A DNA stretch of 64,000 nucleotides from Cherax quadricarinatus (Eukaryota > Arthropoda > Malacostraca > Decapoda > Parastacidae): NCBI RefSeq assembly GCF_038502225.1, contig NC_091372.1, forward strand, positions 9,940,790 through 10,004,789. Reading direction: 5' to 3'. The translations under genes were made by a program, and so were the position numbers. How positions within the stretch are numbered: position 1 is the first letter of the stretch; every line of letters begins with the position of its first letter. The notes under the pieces were generated by a model. The model was not told the origin of the DNA. It searched no databases and was given only the letters and a program-made list of their open reading frames with translations. Positions 32,440 through 42,429 of this stretch are shown one piece after another.

Positions 32440-32642
32440 CAGTGGACCCCCGCATAACGATCACCTCTGAATGCGACCAATTATGTAAGTGTATTTATGT
32501 AAGTGCGTTTGTACGTGTATGTTTGGGAGTCTAAAATGGACTAGTCTACTTCACAATATTCCTTATGGGAACAAATTCAGTCAGTACTGGCACCTGAACA
32601 TACTTCTGGAGTGAAAAAATATCGTTAACCGGGGGTCCACTG
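32440..32642. mobile_element. 203-bp TA-flanked MITE, copy 2 (inverted)
   Basis: Same length and ends as 30152-30354 but in opposite orientation (begins CAGTGGACCCCCGCATAACG), flanked by TA at 32438-32439 and 32643-32644. The two copies bracket exons B and C. Confidence 0.88.
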
Positions 32643-32703
32643 TACGGTGGTTGAAGCTCGTTGAAATAATATTAATTATAATAATATAATAATAATATCT
32701 TTA

Positions 32704-32810
32704 GTACGAGGACATGTACAAGGTATACAAGTACACAAGTCCATGTACAAGGTATACAAGTACATGTACAAGGTATACAAGAACATGTACCAGGTATACA
32801 AGTACATGTA
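32704..32810. repeat. Short 21-bp minisatellite
   Basis: About five copies of the unit CAAGGTATACAAGTACATGT plus one base, the same unit as the large array at 36140-37090. It abuts the hexamer tail of LINE-C. Confidence 0.9.
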
Positions 32811-32851
32811 CAAATTCAAATTCAAATTCAAATTCAAAGTTTATTCTCTAT

Positions 32852-33613
32852 AACACCAACGTCAAAGACCTGGGAGTGATCATGTCGGAGGATCTCACCT
32901 TCAAGGACCATAACATTGTATCAATCGCATCTTCTAGAAAAATGACAGGATGGATAATGAGAACATTCAAAACTAGGGAGGCCAAGCCCATGATGACACT
33001 CTTCAGGTCACTTGTTCTATCTAGGCTGGAATATTGCTGCACACTAACAGCACCTTTCAAGGCAGGTGAAATTGCTGACCTAGAAAATGTACAGAGAACC
33101 TTCATGGCGCGCATAACGGAGATAAAACACCTCAATTACTGGGAGCGCTTGAGGTTCCTAAACCTGTATTCCCTGGAACGCAGGCGGGAGAGATACATGA
33201 TTATATACACCTGGAAAATCCTAGAGGGACTAGTACCGAACTTGCACACAAAAATAACTCACTACGAAAGCAAAAGACTTGGCAGACGATGCACCATCCC
33301 CCCAATGAAAAGCAGGGGTGTCACTAGCACGTTAAGAGACCATACAATAAATGTCAGGGGCCCGAGACTGTTCAACTGCCTCCCAGCATACATAAGGGGG
33401 ATTACCAACAGACCCCTGGCAGTCTTCAAGCTGGCACTGGACAAGCACCTAAAGTCGGTTCCTGACCAGCCGGGCTGTGGCTCGTACGTTGGTTTGCGTG
33501 CAGCCAGCAGCAACAGCCTGGTTGATCAGGCTCTGATCCACCAGGAGGCCTGGTCACAGACCGGGCCGCGGGGGCGTTGACCCCCGGAACTCTCTCCAGG
33601 TAAACTCCAGGTA
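32852..33613 (+). pseudogene. LINE-B copy nested in LINE-C tail
   Basis: 5'-truncated LINE-B starting at NTNVKDLGVIMSEDL and ending QTGPRGR, then CTCTCCAGGTAAACTCCAGG. It has several substitutions not shared with the other copies (for example AYIRG for AHIRG, TFMARI for TFTARI), so it is somewhat older. Target-site duplication is at most a few bases (TA). Confidence 0.9.
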
Positions 33614-33970
33614 TAAGGATTACAATGCTGAATTTACAGAATTTGGTTATTGTGTGGTTTACATGTAGTTAAATAATGATTACAAAGTGTACCACTAGAA
33701 CACCTAGCATGGCTAGGCATTTCGGGCAGACTTAGTTTGATTTTTTATTTTAAAATATTACAAATTATGAGGTAAGTTGGTATTATGGCTAAGTGACTAA
33801 ATACTAGTTTGTGAGTTTAGCAATGTGAATGCTTTTGTTTTGGCACAGTACATAGTTTCAGTATTGGAGTATCATAGGATTCATTATTTTAATATTGAGA
33901 TTAATATTTCTGTTTATGGTCAAATGGTTGAGTGAGTGTAAGTGTGAACCACCAGATGGTATTCGTGTAG

Positions 33971-34846
33971 TTAGTTGATGGGGTGTATCAGGGAGATAAG
34001 ATGTTTTCTTATGGTAGTTTTGAAGGTGATGAATGTGTCTGCAGTTCTAGAGTTCTCAGGTAGGGTGTTCCAGATTTTAGGGCCTTTGACATACATTGAA
34101 TTTTTGTAAAGGTTTAGTCGGACACGGGGAATATTGTAGAGATGTTTGTGTCTGGTGTTATGTCTGTGGGTTCTGTCATAACTATCAAGAAAGTGTTTTA
34201 GGTCAAGGTTGATATTGGCATTTAAGGTCCTGTAGATGTAGATTGCACAGTAGTAAGTGTGGATGTACTGAACAGGGAGTAAGTTTAGATCTATGAAGAG
34301 TGGGGGGATGTGTTGCCAGGGATGGGATTTAGTGATTATTCTTACTGCAGCTTTTTGTTGGATTATTATTGGCTTTAGGTGTGTTGCTGCAGTTGATCCC
34401 CAAGCACAAATAGCATAGGTGAGGTATGGATAAATAAGTGAGTGGTATAGTGTGGGAAGGGCATTTTGCGGCACGTAGTATCGTATCTTGGAGAGGATCC
34501 CAACCGTTTTGGATACTTTTTTGGTTATGTGTTGGATATGGGTGCTGAAATTCAGGTTGTTGTCAAGGTATAGGCCTAAGAATTTGCCCTCATTATGTCT
34601 GGTAATTAGAGTGTTGTCGATCTTAATGTTAATTTGTGCATCTCCTGCTCTGCTACCAAACATAATATAGTAGGTTTTGTCAGTGTTAAGCGTAAGTTTA
34701 TTGGCTGTCATCAAAGTCGATATTTTGATCAGCTCCTCGTTAACAATGGTGTTGAGGGTGGCAAGATTTGGGTGAGAGATGACATAAGTCGTGTCGTCAG
34801 CAAAGAGAATGGGTTTCAGGTGTTGGGATAGGTTTGGAAGATCATT
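33971..34846 (-). pseudogene. LINE-C reverse transcriptase fragment (about 291 codons)
   Basis: Starts at the truncation with NDLPNLSQHLKPILFADDTT: the FADD box of the RT is intact. Later blocks are NKLTLNTDKTYYIMF, KFLGLYLDNNLNFSTHIQHI and LIYPYLTYAICAWGS, which are typical of CR1/Jockey-group LINEs. It ends HLISLIHPIN. The upstream RT fingers, endonuclease and ORF1 are missing. Confidence 0.9.
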
Positions 34847-36140
34847 CAAAGTTTATTCTCTATAAGGATTACAATGCTGAGTTTACAGAAATTTGGTATT
34901 GTGTGGTTTACATGTAGTAAAATAGTGATTACAGAGTGTACCACTAGAACGCTTAGCATGGCTAGGCATTTCGGGCAGACTTAGTTTTATTCTTAATTGT
35001 AAAATATTACAAATTATGAGGTAAGTTGGTATTATGGCTAAGTGACTAAATACTAGTTTGTGAGTTTAGCAATGTAAATGCTTTTGTTTTGGCACAGTAC
35101 ATAGTTTCAGTATTGGAGTATCACAGGATTCATTATTTTAATATTGAGGTTAATATTTCTGTTTATGGTCAAATGAGTCAGTGAGTGTAAATGTGAACCA
35201 CCAGGTGGTATTCGTGTAGTTAGTTGACAGGGTGTTTCAGGGAGATAAGATGTTTTCTAATGGTAGTTTTGAAGGTGATGAATGTGTCTGCAGTTCTAGA
35301 GTTCTCAGGTAGGGTATTCCAGATTTTAGGGCCTTTGACATACATTGAATTTTTGTAAAGGTTTAGTCGGACACGGGGAATGTCGTAGAGATGTTTGTGT
35401 CTGGTGTTATGCCTGTGGGTTCTGTCACAACTATCAAGAAAGCATTTTAGGTCAAGGTTGATATTAGAGTTTAAGGCCCTGTAGATGTAGATTGCACAGT
35501 AGCAAGTGTGGACGTACTGAACAGGGAGTAAGTTTAGGTCTATGAAGAGTGGGGGGGTGTTGCTGCAGTTGATCCCCAAGCACAGATTGTGAATGGTATA
35601 GTGTGAGAAGGGCCAGGGATGGGATTTAGTGATTATTCTTACTGCAGCTTTTTGTTGGGTTATTATTGGCTTTAGGTGTGTTGCTGCAGTTGATCCCCAA
35701 GCACAGATAGCATAGGTGAGGTATGGATATATAAGTGAATGGTATAGTGTGAGAAGGGCATTTTGTGGCACGTAGTATCGTATCTTGGAGAGGATCCCAA
35801 GGTATACAAGTACATGTACAAGGTATACAAGTACATGTACAAGGTTAATATTGGAATTTAAGGTCCTGTAGATGTAGATTGCACAGTAGTAAGTGTGGAT
35901 GTACTGAACAGGGAGTAAGTTTAGATCTATGAAGAGTGGGGGGGGTTGTTGCCAGGGATGGGATTTAGTGATTATTCTTACTGCGGCTTTTTGTTTGGTT
36001 ATTATTGGCTTTAGGTGTGTTGCTGCAGTTGATCCCCAAGCACAGATAGCATAGGTGAGGTATGGATATATAAGTGAATGGTATAGTGTGAGAAGGGCAT
36101 TTTGCGGCACGTAGTATCGTATCTTGGAGAGGATCCCAAG
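34844..36140 (-). pseudogene. LINE-C copy 2, rearranged
   Basis: A second LINE-C in the same orientation starting with the same tail (ATTCAAAGTTTATTCTCTAT). Its coding part is scrambled: the segment from ILSKIRYYVPQNAL to ITKSHPW appears twice (about 35640-35795 and 35945-36135). The duplicates are joined by two 21-bp minisatellite units at 35797-35845, and a third, shorter insertion (about 35566-35612) repeats the LYHSLIY/WGSTAA region in a different frame. The frame runs on into the large array, giving a false 480-codon ORF. Confidence 0.85.
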
Positions 36141-37092
36141 GTATACAAGTACATGTACAAGGTATACAAGTACATGTACAAGGTATACAAGTACATGTAC
36201 AAGGTATACAAGTACATGTACAAGGTATACAAGTACATGTACAAGGTATACAAGTACATGTTCAAGGTATACAAGTACATGTACAAGGTATTCAAGTACA
36301 TGTACAAGGTATACAAGTACATGTACAAGGTATACAAGTACATGTACAAGGTATACAAGTACATGTACAAGGTATACAAGTACATGTACAAGGTATACAG
36401 GTACATGTTCAAGGTATACAAGTACATGTACAAGGTATACAAGTACATGTACAAGGTATACAAGTACATGTACAAGGTATACAAGTACATGTACAAGGTA
36501 TACAAGTACATGTTCAAGGTATACAAGTACATGTACAAGGTATACAAGTACAAGTACAAGGTATACAAGTACATGTACCAGGTATACAAGTACATGTACA
36601 AGGTATACAAGTACATGTACAAGGTATACAAGTACATGTACAAGGTATACAAGTACATGCACAAGGTATACAAGTACATGTACAAGGTATACAAGTACAT
36701 GTACCAGGTATACAAGTACATGTACTAGGTATACAAGTACATGTACAAGGTATACAAGTACATGTACAAGGTATACAAGTACATGTACAAGGTATACAAG
36801 TACATGTACAAGGTATACAAGTACATGTACAAGGTATACTAGTACATGTACAAGGAATACAAGTACATGTACAAGGTATACAAGTACATGTACAAGGTAT
36901 ACAAGTACATGTACAAGGTATACAAGTACATGTACAAGGTATACAAGTCCATGTACAAGGTATACAAGTACATGTACAAGGTATACAAATACATGTACAA
37001 GGTATACAAGTACATGTACAATGTTTACAAGTGCATGTACAAGGTATACAAGTACATGTACAAGGTATATAAGTACATGTACAAGGTATACA
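36136..37092. repeat. 21-bp minisatellite, SINE-2-tail type
   Basis: About 45 copies of CAAGGTATACAAGTACATGT plus one base. It runs without a break into the SINE-2 at 37091, whose 3' region holds the same sequence (GTATACCTTGTACATGTACT in sense). All six frames stay open because 21 is a multiple of 3, so the repeat proteins predicted here are not real. Confidence 0.96.
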
Positions 37093-37352
37093 GACCATAG
37101 CTGACATCAGTGACATACTAATATATAGAAAGCCCCTTGTTATGCTGAGCATTTCCCGCAAATCATGTCAGTTTTGTCCCAGGATGCGACCCACACCAGT
37201 CCACTAACACTCAGGTACCCATTTTACTGATGGGTGAACATAGACAACCTGTGTGTGGAAACACGTCCAGTGTTTCCACCCGTTCGCCGGGAATCGAACT
37301 CGGACCCTTAGCGTGTGAAGCAAAAGCTTTTGCCACCAAGCCACGGGGCACC
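37085..37352 (-). mobile_element. SINE-2 copy
   Basis: Minus-strand SINE-2: ATACAGACCATAGCTGACAT, AGCCCCTTGTTATGCTGAGC, CCCAGGATGCGACCCACACC, AGGTACCCATTTTACTGATG, then the head with GGGAATCGAACTCGG (complement of box B) and GCGTGTGAAGC (complement of the anticodon region). Confidence 0.88.
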
Positions 37353-37582
37353 GTGCCTATAACAATAGTTTTAGGCTTAAGTTTTCTTGTTTATCCCTCC
37401 ATGTGTGTATGCCATACTCACCTCCTCCAGGTATTAGACTCTGATCTTGACTGTTAAGACACATGTCTGGGTATCTTTATTCAAAAGACATTCAGAATGA
37501 TATACAGGCTGAATGTCTTTCCATTAAAGATACCGGATGGTGTACATGTCTTATCCAACCATTTATCACACTTATTTTGCAG

Positions 37583-37760
37583 TTCTTCCATCGGTATTTT
37601 GGACCTATAAAGGTGAAGCAAGATTTTACCATTTTGCCTGTCTTGCTTCGAGAAAAGAGCCGAGGGACTGTACGGCTGAGGTCTGGCGACCCTCACGAGT
37701 CCCCTCTCATTGACCCCAACTTCCTCAGTCACCCTGATGATGTTGCTGCCTTTATACGTG
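37583..37760 (+). CDS. GMC gene exon D
   Basis: Acceptor CTTATTTTGCAG, donor GTAAGT. 178 nt in phase 0: FFHRYFGPIKVKQDFTILPV, then LLREKSRGTVRLRSGDPHES and PLIDPNFLSHPDDVAAFIRG (the last Gly split). The P-x-L-L-R-E-KSRG-x-V-RLRS-DP block and the DPNFLSHPDD block are hallmarks of the GMC C-terminal domain. It connects in frame with exon C (phase 0) and exon E (phase 1). Confidence 0.92.
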
Positions 37761-38455
37761 GTAAGTGCGTGAGTACATGAGAGTATGAGAGTACATGATC
37801 TGGGACAAAAGACATAATAGATAGTGTTTAGAAGATTTATGTTGTTATAATGCTTGTCAGGACAGTCCCGCCACGGGTCCTAATTTTTCGACGACCCGTT
37901 TTCCCCAACACGGACTGGAGAGGGACAACAGCTGTATATGGAGGTGCTGCAAGTCAAGTGCTTATACAACTGAAAGACTTCTGAGAAGCAGTTTCAGCAG
38001 TGTTCTGAAGTTCCGCACTTATCACACTGAAGAATCAGTGGCTGGTATCTTTCCCTTTGGCGGTGTTAGTGAAGAACGAGTGAACATGGACACAAGAGTG
38101 TAACCCTGCACTAGGCCTATTGGCCCTTACTGGGCAGATCTAGTTCAAGCCCACCTACACAATAAACTTACTCACGAAATCGTAAACAAACCACGGAACG
38201 GATGGGACTCTCTTGCCATGGGTTCGAATCCCACCCGTTCTGTGACTGATGAAAACAACGTGTTGGAACATCCAAAGAAAGAGCATGAGTTTCAAAAGAT
38301 GTTTGAAAAGGTCCCTTTTCTGGTCCAACCATCTCTTAACACTTCAGAAGTCTGACTACCTGTTGAACACAGACTAGTTCCCCTGGAGAGGCAGAAGCTA
38401 CGTGAGTTGTACCTCAGGGACATTCAGACTTAATCCTCCACTATAGTACTGGGTG
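37761..38455. other. Intron D-E, mostly unassigned
   Basis: Holds a decapod-style dispersed block at 38095-38165 (TAGGCCTATTGGCCCTTACTGG) in two parts and a tRNA-like T-arm fragment at 38205-38245 (CCATGGGTTCGAATCCCACC). No coding exon recognised. Confidence 0.45.
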
Positions 38456-38508
38456 TATACCTGGAGAGGTTTTTGGGGGTCAACGCCCCCACAGCCCGGT
38501 CTGTGACC
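38456..38508 (-). mobile_element. LINE-B, 53-bp terminal fragment
   Basis: TATACCTGGAGAGGTTTTTG, then GGGGGTCAACGCCCCCACAG and CCCGGTCTGTGACCA: the extreme 3' end of LINE-B, diverged and lacking one copy of the terminal CTCCAGGTAAA repeat. Confidence 0.75.
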
Positions 38509-38759
38509 AGTCTGTGACGAGTACTTTTAAAAAGCACTTTAACGTTGGAAAAACAGAGTACTGGATGTGTGTTGGAGAAGATACTGGACATAATTCCGTA
38601 AAAAAAATTTTATTCAGCAAGTACAGGCGTTGTTATTGAAGCCCTAAGTTACTATATCTTAATATTTTCTTACGATTATTATTAAATTATTATTAAATTA
38701 GTCATTCATAATATATCTCTTCATTACGTATTTTTAATTAATATAAATTGAATAAAGAA

Positions 38760-38885
38760 GAAGGTTATGTTAGAATTCGTCAGGAAACAAAACAAGTGTT
38801 TCCTGATGTTGGTCTTAGTCATATGAAGACCCGCCACTGGAGTTTTTGTCATCTGACCGAGACCTTCCACTGGCTTTCCGGTCCA
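38760..38885. repeat. Interspersed repeat G
   Basis: GTCAGGAAACAAAACAAGTG, TTTCCTGATGTTGG, GTCATCTGACCGAGACCTTC and GGCTTTCCGGTCC. The first two blocks form a short palindrome. Relatives at 13503 and 20515. Confidence 0.65.
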
Positions 38886-39082
38886 CCAATTAAAAATTTA
38901 AAATTATAAGCAATCATTTTGTCTAAAACACTAGTTAAAAATAAGATCAAATCAAGAAAAAAAATCACATTATAATTTATCTAGATTCATTTTAAAAATA
39001 ATATGACAGTAATAATTTACCATAGTCTGCAGTAATAATATATTATAATATTAATGTATAACAATAAAAATAAATTCCACAG

Positions 39083-39156
39083 GTATACAGTTTACTCTGG
39101 CCATTGGTAATACAACAGCTCTGAAGAGAGTCCATGGAGCCAGGTTCTATGATAAG
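39083..39156 (+). CDS. GMC gene exon E (donor site lost)
   Basis: Acceptor ATTCCACAG. Two bases complete the Gly begun in exon D, then IQFTLAIGNTTALKRVHGAR followed by FYDK, matching the helix before LPGCE in GMC proteins. To join exon F (VLPGCE) in frame the exon should end after GATAAG at 39156. The next bases are GAATGT, not GT; one inserted T (GTAATGT) would make a good donor. A TIR-type element begins 12 bases later at 39168. Confidence 0.8.
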
Positions 39157-39167
39157 GAATGTTTATA

Positions 39168-39290
39168 CAGTCGAACCTCGGTATCCGATGATTCGATTCG
39201 GTATCCGTTGTTTTGGTAGCCGCTGTTTCGGTATTCGCTGTTTCGGTATTCGCTGTTTCGGTTATCCACTGTTTACCTCGGCCCAAACAT
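39168..39290. mobile_element. Fragment of a TA-inserting DNA transposon
   Basis: Begins CAGTCGAACCTCGGTATCCG directly after TA, in the style of the pogo/mariner-like ends at 30152 and 30727. It is followed by three rough repeats of TTTCGGTATTCGCTG. No matching right end was found, so it is probably truncated. Confidence 0.55.
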
Positions 39291-39561
39291 GTCTCTTAAC
39301 TTCATAAGCTTGTAATGTTTACAGGATAACTTCTTGAATGTTTTTTGATAGATTAAAGATCAGTCTTGGTGGAGACAGATGGTAGAGTTGAACAATATAG
39401 ATAAGGCTGCAGGTCACCTGTACACCACCAGTCAAGAATACTTTCATACCTAAACTACTGATTAATGTATATTATCTGTGTATGTACATTGAGAGATACA
39501 CATCTTTCCATGTATATACCTTACGACTGATAGTAATTTTTCCATAAAATGGTAATCAATA

Positions 39562-39700
<139 letters not shown>

Positions 39701-39829
39701 TTTATATAATGTATTTATATACCGAATTTCAATGCCATATATATACAAATACAATATCTCACATATGTTATAATGTCAGGTAAAGTGGCATTATACATTC
39801 AGTTTACCACTTACACACTATGTATGCAG

Positions 39830-39998
39830 GTGTTGCCAGGATGTGAGAGAGAGGTGTATGGATCTGACAGCTACTGGGCATGTTATACACGATTCACAGC
39901 CCAAACTATATATCACCCTGTTGGTACCTGTAAGATGGGGGGGGTACCCCGGGTACCCCGTCTTCAGACCCTCTGGGTGTTGTGGACCATACTCTCAA
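39830..39998 (+). CDS. GMC gene exon F (frame error at a G8 run)
   Basis: Acceptor CTATGTATGCAG, donor GTAAGT. It starts VLPGCEREVYGSDSYWACYT and continues RFTAQTIYHPVGTCKMG; the His of HPVGT is one of the two active-site residues of GMC enzymes. After 39936 the frame that makes sense shifts: the end SSDPLGVVDHTL reads one base out of register. The exon is 169 nt where 170 are needed to link phase 0 to the phase-2 start of exon G. The fault lies at or near G8 (39937-39944) or the adjoining duplication of GGGTACCCC. Confidence 0.88.
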
Positions 39999-40023
39999 GT
40001 AAGTGGAATAATTATGTACACAA

Positions 40024-40302
40024 TACAAGGTATACAGACCATAGCTGACATCAATGACATACTAATATATAGAAAGTCACTTGTTATGCTGAGCATTTCC
40101 CGCAAATTAGGTCAGTTTTGTCCCAGGATGCGACCCACACCAGTCCACTAACACCCAGGTACCTATTTTATACTGATGGGTGAACAGGGACAGCAAGTGT
40201 CTTAAGGAAACACGTCCCTAATGTCTTCCAGCCGTACCAGAGATTCGAACTCCAGACTTCAGTGTGGGAGCTGAGAGCGCTAGCCATCGAGCTACGGGAA
40301 CT
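40024..40302 (-). mobile_element. SINE-2 copy in intron F-G
   Basis: GGTATACAGACCATAGCTGA, GTTATGCTGAGCATTTCCCG, CCCAGGATGCGACCCACACC, AGGTACCTATTTTATACTGA, then the head with AGATTCGAACTCCAG (box B complement) and GAGAGCGCTAGCCATCGAGC. It differs from the 37085 copy in the head, which is closer to the type at 51795. Confidence 0.85.
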
Positions 40303-40430
40303 CTTGTTGTGTTAAAGATTAATGAGTGTATCTCATCCTAGAACGTAACCAAAGAGTGATGTACATCACTCGGATATTGTAGACGTGATTTCGTTAATAA
40401 TCATCTATAGAATAATCAGTTTGAAGTGTA

Positions 40431-40496
<66 letters not shown>

Positions 40497-40620
40497 AGGG
40501 AGAAAACTAAACTCCTAAGGATTATATAGCTTCTGGAATATTTAAGGCAATAAGATTTGATCCAAGGGAATACAGCTCCAATGCCGTGAAACAAGAACCT
40601 TCATCAAGGCACCTTCCCCA
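40431..40620 (-). mobile_element. SINE-3-like, diverged, with (ATT)n tail
   Basis: An (ATT)n tract at 40431-40494 followed by AGGGAGAAAACTAAACTCCT, AGGATTATATAGCTTCTGGA and ATACAGCTCCAATGCCGTG, an old copy of the family at 8242 and 24876. Confidence 0.65.
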
Positions 40621-40740
40621 TATATGTTATCATTCAAAAATTAACGCCCCAGACAAAAAAAAATCTCAGTTGATAGTATATCCTAGCACTTTTTCGCCTT
40701 GTGTAATATATGGGTTCTTCAAATTCAATTCCCCTTTCAG

Positions 40741-40882
40741 GTTACGAGGCGTGAGAGGGGTACGGGTAGTCGATGCTTCTATCATGCCCCAGATCGTGAC
40801 GGGCAACCTGAATGCCCCAACTATCATGATTGGTGAGAGAGCTGCTGATCTTATCAAGCAAGATTGGGGAATCTTGATCTAA
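40741..40882 (+). CDS. GMC gene exon G (C-terminus)
   Basis: Acceptor CCCCTTTCAG. The first base completes a Lys codon begun in exon F; then [40 protein letters not shown] and DWGILI with stop TAA at 40880. The DASIMP block and [12 protein letters not shown] are the most conserved C-terminal GMC motifs; the Asn in GNLNAP is the second active-site position. This exon itself has no lesions. Confidence 0.93.
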
Positions 40883-41031
40883 GTCTTGCAATAATATTGC
40901 AAGGATCCCATTACAAATACGTCACTTTAACTTGACTGGGTTTTAATGGGTAATTTACACGTATGTTGATGTGTAAATCAATTGTAAAAATGTAAGTTTG
41001 TGAAAGATATGTGATTAAACTTACTTATATG

Positions 41032-41145
41032 ATCAGCCGGGCTGTGGTTCATACCTCGGTTTACGTGCGGCCAGCAGTGACAGCCTGGTTGATCAGGCTC
41101 TGATCCACCACGAGGCCTGGTCACGGACCGGGCCGCGGGTATACC
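41032..41145 (+). mobile_element. LINE-B internal fragment
   Basis: GATCAGCCGGGCTGTGGTTC to CACGGACCGGGCCGCGGG, which corresponds to the last codons of the LINE-B ORF (DQPGCG to GPRG) with several changes. It lacks the terminal CTCCAGGTAAA repeats. Confidence 0.82.
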
Positions 41146-41319
41146 GTAGTACATGTAAGAAATTATCATGATATAAACACTAAGAGGATAAAATCTCAGT
41201 GCATATACACCGATAATTTATTTAAATCCCAATTTATGGTATTAAAGTATTCTTGACTGGTAGTGTACAAGTACCATACAACCCTAATTCTGTCAGACAC
41301 AACAACAACTTGCGATAGA

Positions 41320-41610
41320 GTGACGTCTTCAAGGCCTATCTAACCCATAGGCCCGACCTACTTCCGCTAGTGGGTTCTTTTCACTGGTGACTCCGCCTAC
41401 CACTGCTACATCTCATCTCCGCTAGTATGCTGAACTTATATCAAGATTGATACCATGAACACATCGACTCCAGGCTCAGGGACCGATTACCTCTAACACC
41501 TCCTCATCTTCCACCGTTCTCGGCATTGTACTGAAGAAGCCGCTAGCTGACGAAACATTTCCAGATTAAAAATACCCAAACTCTGCACACGTATCTTAAT
41601 TATCAACCTT
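41320..41610 (+). mobile_element. Retroposon family T, diverged copy
   Basis: CCCGACCTACTTCCGCTAG, then ATCAAGATTGATACCATGAA, CTGAAGAAGCCGCTAGCTGA, CGAAACATTTCCAGATTAAA and AATACCCAAACTCTGCACAC match the sense strand of 18239-18600 in order with many substitutions. The 3' end ATCTTAATTATCAA is recognisable. Confidence 0.75.
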
Positions 41611-41745
41611 AATGGCCCTCTTAAAGTCCATGTAACTTAAACATAACGTGCTTAAAAAGGGGACTTTAGTTGAATACCCACTTAAACACAGTGTAAGCAC
41701 GATAGTTGGTTAATGGAATTTAAAGCCTGTTTACTGAGATATAAC

Positions 41746-42196
41746 GCACCCAGCAGAGCTAGGTGTTTTACCGTGATCCGAGGAACATTAGCTCTGCTGG
41801 GTGCGTGATTCTTGTAGGATTGCGTGGTCCTGTGGGTTAAAGCGTCATGTGTGATATTTGCTCACCATGAGGTGGGTCAAATCGACATGGGTTCGAATCC
41901 TCGGCTAGTAGCAGTGTTGTTACTGGTTCAGTACCACTCGTTCGTGGTTACAATAATATAAAATACTGCTCGTGGAGGCTAGTACACCAAACAGGCAGTA
42001 GAATGAAATTAACTCAGAGGCACCCATATCATCGTATGTCCTCGGATCACAGTAAAACACCTAGTTCTGCTGGGTGCTTCATTCTTGTAGGATTGCGTGG
42101 TCCTGTGGGTTAGAGCGTTATGTGTGATTTTCGCTCACCATGAGGCGGGCCAAAACGACATGGGTTCGAATCCTCGCCTAGTCGCAGTGTTGTTAT

Positions 42197-42198
<2 letters not shown>
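41746..42198 (+). mobile_element. SINE-F, tandem heads
   Basis: Two tRNA-like heads (GTGGTCCTGTGGGTTAGAGC; box B GGGTTCGAATCCTCG) at 41815-41915 and 42090-42190. An inverted pair (AGCAGAGCTAGGTGTTTTAC at 41751 and its complement at about 42050-42075) brackets the first unit. The second head runs into a TA tract at 42199. Confidence 0.78.

Positions 42199-42264
<66 letters not shown>
42199..42264. repeat. (TA)n microsatellite
   Basis: About 33 TA units after the second SINE-F head. Confidence 0.97.
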
Positions 42265-42270
<6 letters not shown>

Positions 42271-42429
42271 GGTGTGAGGTAAATATGACTTCAGGTGTAA
42301 TATCTTACAGTAAAAATTTATTAAATACTCATCAATGTACAAGTATAGTAATATTTTATAGACAATAGTAATAATAATAATTATTATTCCCACAGTTAAA
42401 ATTATTATTATATCCTTAACTATGTTCAA

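Larger units (their letters stand above)
32811..34846 (-). mobile_element. LINE-C copy 1, split by LINE-B
   Basis: Minus-strand LINE with a (TTTGAA)n hexamer tail (32811-32838 as AAATTC repeats), short 3' sequence ending TTATAGAGAATAAACTTTG, and the body at 33612-34846. A + strand LINE-B sits at 32852-33613 between CTCTATA and TAAGGATT. Truncated on the 5' side at 34846, where the tail of a second LINE-C copy begins. Confidence 0.88.

Noticed and set aside
36011..37161. YKYMYKV-, RYTSTCT- and CIPCTCT-type repeat ORFs on both strands
   Set aside because: 21-bp minisatellite read in different frames; the sequence derives from a SINE tail.
37230..37457. 75-codon + ORF
   Set aside because: Lies across a minus-strand SINE-2 head; not coding.
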